From CAYWFU01 sp964457585 (GTDB lineage Bacteria > JACRDZ01), in the NCBI GenBank assembly GCA_964457585.1, contig CAYWFU010000061.1:1-18692 (forward strand): a stretch of 18,692 nucleotides of DNA. The letters run 5' to 3'. Of this stretch, positions 14,241-18,692 are shown one piece after another. Each line of letters starts with the position of its first letter. Positions within the stretch are counted from its first letter, which is position 1. The notes below the pieces were generated by a model. That model was not told the DNA's origin. It made no database searches and saw only the letters and a list, made by a program, of their open reading frames with translations. A program made the position numbers and the translations under genes.

Positions 14241-14369
14241 TTTAATGAAGAACCCTGTGGCAGAGCCACAGGGTATCTTCTGTCTCTGATAGGAATATTT
14301 TATTATTTATATTTGTGCCAATTCATCCCTGCAGTAAACTGCAGGGTATTCTTGGTACTTCCAGATAAA
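14241..14369. repeat. Structured dispersed repeat, copy 2
   Basis: Nearly identical to copy 1 over its whole length; the differences are a 5-base longer loop (stem CCCTGTGGC-AGA-GCCACAGGG) and two substitutions. One of these turns the outer stem TTGGCAC into TTGGTAC, which still pairs through a G-T wobble. It fills the spacer between the rpsC stop (14373) and rplP. Because both neighbours are in one operon, it must be transcribed. No T-run follows the hairpins on the coding strand, so it is not an obvious terminator. Confidence 0.87.
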
Positions 14370-14372
14370 AAA

Positions 14373-15074
14373 TCAGGCAGCTTGAGTTGCTTCTATTTTA
14401 TCTTTCTTTCCTGATTCATCTTTTTTTACAATTAACCTGCTATTATCTCTAACAAATTGTTCACCTTTAAAAATCCAAACTTTCACGCCTATCTTTCCAT
14501 AAACAGTCAATGCTTCAAGAATTGCAAAATCAACATCTGCTCTTAATGTATGCAGAGGAACTCTGCCTTCTCTATACCATTCAGTTCTTGCGATTTCAGC
14601 ACCACCAAGACGGCCTGCACAAGAAATCTTTATTCCTTTTATACCGCTTTTAATAACCGAACTTACTGCTTTTTTCATGGCTTTTCTGAAACCTACACGT
14701 TTTTCTATCTGCGCAACAACACCTTCAGCAATTAAGGCTGCGCTTTCTTCAGGTCTTTTTACTTCCTTAATATTAAGACTAACTTCCTTACCAACAAGTT
14801 CACGCAAATCAATACTTATTTTTTCTATTTCAGTGCCTTTTTTCCCTATTACAATTCCGGGTCGTGCAGTAAAAATAGTAACTTTAATCTTTTCTGCGGC
14901 ACGTTCTATTAATATTTTTGATACTCCAGCAAATTTTAATTTTTTAGCTAAAAAACTACGGATTTTTAAATCTTCATGCAATTGTTTGGAATAATCTTTC
15001 TTTGCATACCATAAGGAATCCCATGTCCTTACAACCCCTAATCTTAATCCTTTTGGATTAGTTTTCTGTCCCAC
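14373..15074 (-). CDS. rpsC: Ribosomal protein uS3
   Basis: 233 residues; part of the mRNA entry channel of the 30S head. The N-terminus GQKTNPKGLRLGVVRTWDS, the KH-domain GxxG (ARPGIVIGKKGTEIEKI) and the C-terminal GLGGAEIARTEW-like block (here GRLGGAEIARTEWYREGRVP) are typical. A short charged tail follows residue 212. The start is GTG 15074 behind GGAGG. The stop lies three bases from the end of repeat copy 2. Confidence 0.97.
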   Translation of the reverse strand: MGQKTNPKGLRLGVVRTWDSLWYAKKDYSKQLHEDLKIRSFLAKKLKFAGVSKILIERAAEKIKVTIFTARPGIVIGKKGTEIEKISIDLRELVGKEVSLNIKEVKRPEESAALIAEGVVAQIEKRVGFRKAMKKAVSSVIKSGIKGIKISCAGRLGGAEIARTEWYREGRVPLHTLRADVDFAILEALTVYGKIGVKVWIFKGEQFVRDNSRLIVKKDESGKKDKIEATQAA

Positions 15075-15101
15075 AATAGCCTCCTTCTTACGTTTGAAAT
15101 G

Positions 15102-15440
15102 CTAATTCTCGCCAACATAAACTGTAATCTGCGATGTGCGCTTTTTAATACTGCTTGCCCGTCCCATTGCTCTTGTCATAAAACGTTTAATTATTGGACC
15201 AGCATCAATATGAATTTTTGCAACATAAAGATTGTCAATGTTTACACCTTTAACTCCGGATGCATTTGCCACACATGATAAAATTACTTTTTCAACAATC
15301 TGCGCACCGCGTTTAGGTGTATATTTTAAAATCTGTAATGCTTCATCCACTTTTTTACCTCTTACAACATCGGCAACCAGACGTAATTTACGTGGTGTTA
15401 TTCTGAGATGTCTACCTACTGCTTTTGCTTTTATTTCCAT
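15102..15440 (-). CDS. rplV: Ribosomal protein uL22
   Basis: 112 residues; its long beta-hairpin lines the nascent peptide tunnel and is a site of macrolide resistance mutations. Visible stretches are GRHLRITPRKLRLVADVVRG, LQILKYTPKRGAQIVEKVI, ASGVKGVNIDNLYVAKIHID and RFMTRAMGRASSIKKRTSQI. All are standard for the family. It starts 21 bases after rpsS, with GGAG ahead of the ATG. Confidence 0.97.
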   Translation of the reverse strand: MEIKAKAVGRHLRITPRKLRLVADVVRGKKVDEALQILKYTPKRGAQIVEKVILSCVANASGVKGVNIDNLYVAKIHIDAGPIIKRFMTRAMGRASSIKKRTSQITVYVGEN

Positions 15441-15461
15441 AATAATCTCCTAATTACCACC

Positions 15462-15746
15462 TTATTTTAAGGCTGATGAACGTTCTGTATGATGACCATG
15501 AGAACGAAAAAATCTAGTTGGTGCAAATTCTCCTATCTTATGCCCTACCATATTTTCACTAAGATAGACCGGAATAAATTTTTTACCATTATGAATTGCA
15601 AGAGTAACTCCTACCATTTCAGGAATAATTGTGCAGCTTCTTGCCCACGTTTTAATTACTTTTCTATCTCCGGACTTTTTTAAAGCATCAACCTTTTTCA
15701 ATAATCTCTGATCTACATATGGACCCTTCTTGATTGACCTAGACAA
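15462..15746 (-). CDS. rpsS: Ribosomal protein uS19
   Basis: 94 residues; in the 30S head near the A site. The sequence SRSIKKGPYVDQRLLKKVDA, TWARSCTIIPEMVGVTLAIH, NGKKFIPVYLSENMVGHKIG and EFAPTRFFRSHG is close to consensus. The start codon is TTG at 15746, with GGGGGAA upstream. It lies 35 bases after rplB. Confidence 0.97.
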   Translation of the reverse strand: MSRSIKKGPYVDQRLLKKVDALKKSGDRKVIKTWARSCTIIPEMVGVTLAIHNGKKFIPVYLSENMVGHKIGEFAPTRFFRSHGHHTERSSALK

Positions 15747-15781
15747 ATTATTTCCCCCTTTATTACATTACATAAATAAAC

Positions 15782-16606
15782 TTATTTTCTTCTTTTTACT
15801 ATAAATACATTTGATTCTTTTTTCTTTTTTCTTGTTTTTTTACCTTTAGCAAGCTGTCCCCATGGTGAACAAGGATGTCGTCCTCCTGAGGTTTTTCCCT
15901 GTCCTCCGCCAAGCGGATGATCTACAGGGTTCATTGCTACTCCGCGCACATGAGGCCGTCTTCCAAGCCATCGGCTTCTGCCTGCTTTACCTATAGAAAT
16001 ATTTCCATGTTCTTCATTCCCAATCTGCCCTATAGTAGCAAGACACTCTTTTTCAAACATTCTAATTTCACCTGAAGGTAATTTTATCTGTGCAAAATCG
16101 CCTTCTTTGGAAATCAATTGCGCTGATGTGCCGGCACTTCTTGCAAGTATTGCTCCAGAACCGGGTTTTAATTCTATATTATGAATTAATGATCCAAGCG
16201 GTATATTTTTTATTGGTAACGCATTGCCGGGCTTTATATCTGCATTTTCTCCAGCTAAAATTTTATCTCCAGTTTGCATTCCTATCGGAGCCAGGATATA
16301 TGCTTTTTCACCATCACAATAATTTAACAATGCTATTCTTGCTGAACGATTTGGATCATATTCTATACTTACAACTGTTGCAGGAATGTCGGTTTTCGTT
16401 CGTCTAAAATCAACCAGACGATACTTTTGTTTATGTCCGCCACCCTTATAACGACAGGTAACTCTACCATAACAATTTCTGCCGCCTGTCTCTCTCTTTG
16501 CTTTTAATAAACTCTTCTCTGGTCTGGAAGTAGTAATTTCATCAAAAGTAGATACTGTCATCTTCCTGATCGCTGGAGAAGTTGGTTTAAATGATTTTAT
16601 TCCCAT
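15782..16606 (-). CDS. rplB: Ribosomal protein uL2
   Basis: 274 residues; one of the most conserved 50S proteins, needed for subunit joining and peptidyl transfer. The OB/SH3 core holds GRNCYGRVTCRYKGGGHKQK, GDKILAGENADIKPGNALPI and ELKPGSGAILARSAGTSAQL. The C-terminal active region is GVAMNPVDHPLGGGQGKTSG, then GRHPCSPWG. The first His (H230), matching the essential E. coli H229, is present. The second His of DHPHGGGEG is Leu here, and the Glu is Gln. The tail is very Lys-rich. Confidence 0.97.
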   Translation of the reverse strand: MGIKSFKPTSPAIRKMTVSTFDEITTSRPEKSLLKAKRETGGRNCYGRVTCRYKGGGHKQKYRLVDFRRTKTDIPATVVSIEYDPNRSARIALLNYCDGEKAYILAPIGMQTGDKILAGENADIKPGNALPIKNIPLGSLIHNIELKPGSGAILARSAGTSAQLISKEGDFAQIKLPSGEIRMFEKECLATIGQIGNEEHGNISIGKAGRSRWLGRRPHVRGVAMNPVDHPLGGGQGKTSGGRHPCSPWGQLAKGKKTRKKKKESNVFIVKRRK

Positions 16607-16644
16607 TTTATATCTCCCATGTAAAATATTTAATTACTGACATC

Positions 16645-16938
16645 TTATTGCACTACTTTATAAATATTTATTATCTGACCTTTAGCTATTGTAACAATTG
16701 CTTTTTTTCTATCCGGTCGTTTACCTGAGCTGGATCGTAAACTTCTTGTTTTACCATGCTGTTTTACAATATTCACACCCATAACTTTGACATTGAATAA
16801 ATGGCTGATTGCATCTTTTATTTCAAATTTATTAGCATTTATATCAACTTCAAAAGTATATTTATTCAGGTCTTTTCTAGCACTTTCGCTTTTTTCTGTA
16901 ATATAAGGTTTTTTTATAATTGAATATGGATTTAACAT
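16645..16938 (-). CDS. rplW: Ribosomal protein uL23
   Basis: 97 residues; sits at the tunnel exit and docks trigger factor and SRP. The family pattern is clear: IIKKPYITEKSESARKDLNK, YTFEVDINANKFEIKDAISH, LFNVKVMGVNIVKQHGKTRS and a basic segment GKRPDRKKAIVTI. The ATG overlaps the rplD stop by one base (TAATG), which favours coupled translation. Confidence 0.96.
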   Translation of the reverse strand: MLNPYSIIKKPYITEKSESARKDLNKYTFEVDINANKFEIKDAISHLFNVKVMGVNIVKQHGKTRSLRSSSGKRPDRKKAIVTIAKGQIINIYKVVQ

Positions 16939-17564
16939 TATATTAATGCCTCCTGCATTTTATTCAGAGCTTCTTTAGTTATAACAACTTTATCATTATT
17001 TAATATATCATAGACATTTATCCCTGCTGCAGTTAATGTTTTAATATTTGATAAATTTCTAGCTGATTTTATAATATTCTCATTTTTATCTGATAAAACA
17101 AATAAAAGTTTATTATCAGACAATTGGAGATTTTTTAAAATTTCTTTAAAAACTTTTGTTTTTGCTTCCTTTATATCAATACTTTCTAATATAATCAGAT
17201 CATTTGATTTTAATTTTCCTGTAAGCGCCAGCTTTATTGCCAGGCGATTTACTTTTGGAGGCAGTTTGTAACTATAATCACGCGGTCTTGGACCGAAAAC
17301 AACTCCACCGCCACGCCAGACTGGTGAACCTGCACTGCCAGCACGCGCTCTGCCAGTACCTTTTTGCTTCCATGGTTTTTTACCGCTTTTATTTACTTCT
17401 GCGCGATTTTTTGTGCAAGCAGTTCCATGTCTTTGATTATTAAGCTGCATCTTTACAACATCGAATAACACAGATTTACTGCCGGAAACAGCAAATATCT
17501 CTTCCTTTAAATCTATTTTACCTTTTTCCTGTCCTTTTGAATCTTTTAGTGAAATACTTAACAT
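16938..17564 (-). CDS. rplD: Ribosomal protein uL4
   Basis: 208 residues; its extended loop reaches the nascent peptide tunnel. The loop is visible as RHGTACTKNRAEVNKSGKKP, WKQKGTGRARAGSAGSPVWR and GGGVVFGPRPRDYSYKLP. The globular C-terminus has LLFVLSDKNENIIKSARNLS and AAGINVYDILNNDKVVITKE. In E. coli L4 also represses its own operon. Whether it does so here cannot be seen, since the operon leader lies outside the window. Confidence 0.97.
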   Translation of the reverse strand: MLSISLKDSKGQEKGKIDLKEEIFAVSGSKSVLFDVVKMQLNNQRHGTACTKNRAEVNKSGKKPWKQKGTGRARAGSAGSPVWRGGGVVFGPRPRDYSYKLPPKVNRLAIKLALTGKLKSNDLIILESIDIKEAKTKVFKEILKNLQLSDNKLLFVLSDKNENIIKSARNLSNIKTLTAAGINVYDILNNDKVVITKEALNKMQEALI

Positions 17565-17578
17565 ATGCTTCTTATCCT

Positions 17579-18226
17579 TTATTTATTTTTCTTAACTCTT
17601 TTAACAGTCTTTTTTATTTTTACTATTCCGCCATTTGCGCCCGGAACAGCACCTTTTATAATCAATAAGCCCTTATCAATGTCACCTTTAATTACCTTTA
17701 ACTTCTGCATTGTAACTTGCTCACATCCCATGTGTCCTGCCATTCTTTTACCTTTCATAACTTTTCCAGGATGTGTTCTGCAGCCAACTGAACCGCCTCT
17801 TCTATGCATTACTGAAACACCATGACTTGCCGGCACTCCTTTGAAATGATGCCGTTTCATAACTCCAGCAAAACCTTTTCCCTTGCTTATGCCAGTTACA
17901 TCAACAAAGTCGCCTTCTTTAAAAATATCAACATTTATTTCCTGTCCAATATTGTATTCAGCAGGATTATCAGTCTTTACTTCTCTGGCAACCTTTATTG
18001 AGGTTATTCCTGCTACTTTAAAATGCCCGGCTAAAGGTTTATTCACCTTACGAGCAGGTATAACCTTAAATCCAAGCTGTATTGCATTATATCCATCTTT
18101 TTCAACAGTTTTTTTCTGTATAACAATATTTGGTTTTGTATTTATTACTGTAACAGGAACAACTTCTCCATCTTTGCCAAATAAATGTGTCATTCCAATT
18201 TTTTCACCAATAATTTCTGAAATCAT
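17579..18226 (-). CDS. rplC: Ribosomal protein uL3
   Basis: 215 residues; an early 50S assembly protein that reaches the peptidyl transferase centre. Markers are IGEKIGMTHLFGKDGEVVPV, FKEGDFVDVTGISKGKGFAG, VMKRHHFKGVPASHGVSVMH, RRGGSVGCRTHPGKVMKGKR and MAGHMGCEQVTMQKLKV. The usual methylated-Gln position reads GVSVMHRRGGS. The ATG follows GAGAGG, itself the end of a purine-rich heptamer tract in the rpsJ spacer. Confidence 0.97.
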   Translation of the reverse strand: MISEIIGEKIGMTHLFGKDGEVVPVTVINTKPNIVIQKKTVEKDGYNAIQLGFKVIPARKVNKPLAGHFKVAGITSIKVAREVKTDNPAEYNIGQEINVDIFKEGDFVDVTGISKGKGFAGVMKRHHFKGVPASHGVSVMHRRGGSVGCRTHPGKVMKGKRMAGHMGCEQVTMQKLKVIKGDIDKGLLIIKGAVPGANGGIVKIKKTVKRVKKNK

Positions 18227-18235
18227 ATATACCTC

Positions 18236-18265
18236 TCTTCTATATTCTGTCTTCTGTTTTCTGTA
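18236..18265 (-). repeat. Purine-rich heptamer tract before rplC
   Basis: On the coding (minus) strand the rpsJ-rplC spacer reads as four consecutive 7-base units: CAGAAAA, CAGAAGA, CAGAATA, TAGAAGA, running straight into the GAGAGG ribosome site of rplC. The unit is the same as in the tuf-rpsJ spacer (18602-18650). Confidence 0.6.
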
Positions 18266-18269
18266 TTTA

Positions 18270-18581
18270 TTATAGTTTTATTTCAACATCAACACCTGAT
18301 GCCAGATCGAGCTTCATTAATGCATCTACAGTTTGCGATGAAGGATCGATTATATCTATAACTCTTTTATGTGTTCTTATTTCAAATTGTTCACGTGATT
18401 TTTTGTCTACATGAGGTGACCTTAAAACTGTATATCTATTTATTTTTGTCGGTATTGGAATAGGGCCTGAAATTCTAGCGCCAGTCTTCCTTACTGTATT
18501 AATTATTTCTGTTACAGAATTATCCAATACTCTGTGGTCAAACGCACGTAAACATATTCTTATTTTTTGACTCGTAATCAT
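18270..18581 (-). CDS. rpsJ: Ribosomal protein uS10
   Basis: This 103-residue 30S head protein is also the NusB partner in antitermination in bacteria where this has been studied. Recognisable stretches are SQKIRICLRAFDHRVLDNSV, RKTGARISGPIPIPTKINRY, TVLRSPHVDKKSREQFEIRT and HKRVIDIIDPSSQTVDALMK. The length is standard. It is the first gene of the S10 group, 66 bases after the tuf stop. The ATG follows GGAGAAATAGTT. Confidence 0.97.
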   Translation of the reverse strand: MITSQKIRICLRAFDHRVLDNSVTEIINTVRKTGARISGPIPIPTKINRYTVLRSPHVDKKSREQFEIRTHKRVIDIIDPSSQTVDALMKLDLASGVDVEIKL

Positions 18582-18601
18582 AACTATTTCTCCATTATTT
18601 A

Positions 18602-18650
18602 TCTTCTGTATTTTATCTTCAGCCTTCTATCTTCTGCCTTCTGCCTTCTA
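18602..18650 (-). repeat. Purine-rich heptamer tract in the tuf-rpsJ spacer
   Basis: On the coding strand seven units of 7 bases follow one another, beginning at the tuf stop codon itself: TAGAAGG, CAGAAGG, CAGAAGA, TAGAAGG, CTGAAGA, TAAAATA, CAGAAGA. The consensus is YAGAAGR, with the sixth unit most decayed. No other feature is recognisable in this spacer except the ribosome site of rpsJ. Confidence 0.7.
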
Positions 18651-18692
18651 TTCTATTACTTCAGTAATAACTCCCGCACCAACTGTATGTCC
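18648..18692 (-). CDS. tuf: Elongation factor Tu, 3' end only
   Basis: The last 14 codons and stop of a gene cut by the window edge read GHTVGAGVITEVIE. This matches the C-terminal end of EF-Tu, commonly ...G[RKH]TVGAGVVTxIIE, which delivers aminoacyl-tRNA to the ribosome. The position just upstream of rpsJ is the usual str-S10 junction. The identification rests on a short stretch but is supported by the context. The TAG stop is also the first unit of the heptamer tract. Confidence 0.88.
   Translation of the reverse strand, partial: GHTVGAGVITEVIE

Overview
This AT-rich bacterial window has every convincing gene on the minus strand. Its larger part (about 5.8-18.7 kb) is a classical S10-spc ribosomal protein cluster. 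In transcription order, from high to low coordinates, it reads: end of tuf, rpsJ, rplC, rplD, rplW, rplB, rpsS, rplV, rpsC, rplP, rpmC, rpsQ, rplN, rplX, rplE, rpsN (zinc type), rpsH, rplF, rplR, rpsE, rpmD, rplO, secY, adk, map, infA. Gaps are short, several genes overlap, and Shine-Dalgarno sites are clear, so this is probably one or a few long transcripts. The phylum cannot be fixed by eye. The L2 C-terminus, the Wood-Ljungdahl-type methyltransferase and the low GC would suit an uncultured lineage such as Planctomycetota or Omnitrophota, but that is only a guess.

After infA the usual rpmJ-rpsM-rpsK-rpoA-rplQ genes are absent. Three genes follow with almost no spacing: a membrane-anchored c-heme (Tll0287/DUF3365-type) sensor with coiled coil, PAS domain and a kinase-like tail lacking its phosphoacceptor His; a secreted glucose/sorbosone dehydrogenase-like beta-propeller that overlaps it by ATGA; and an AcsE-like methyltetrahydrofolate:corrinoid methyltransferase. 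The spacing implies that redox and C1 genes have been attached to the translation operon.

The low-coordinate end (1-2.3 kb) is a gene graveyard. It holds an IS630-family transposase readable only through a -1 frameshift at in-phase slippery A-runs, a broken lipoprotein/HEAT-repeat gene, a broken zinc-ribbon ORF, and an apparently orphaned antitoxin whose toxin frame is only 24 codons long and ends at a repeat.

The least expected signal is non-coding. A structured dispersed repeat of about 125 bp occurs three times: once in the graveyard and twice inside the S10 cluster, in opposite orientations on either side of rplP-rpmC. One copy supplies the last residues and stop codon of L29. In addition, the two spacers at the 5' end of the cluster (tuf-rpsJ and rpsJ-rplC) carry tandem purine-rich heptamers of consensus YAGAAGR, and the rplX-rplE spacer carries a long AT-rich inverted repeat. 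No tRNA, rRNA or CRISPR array was seen.
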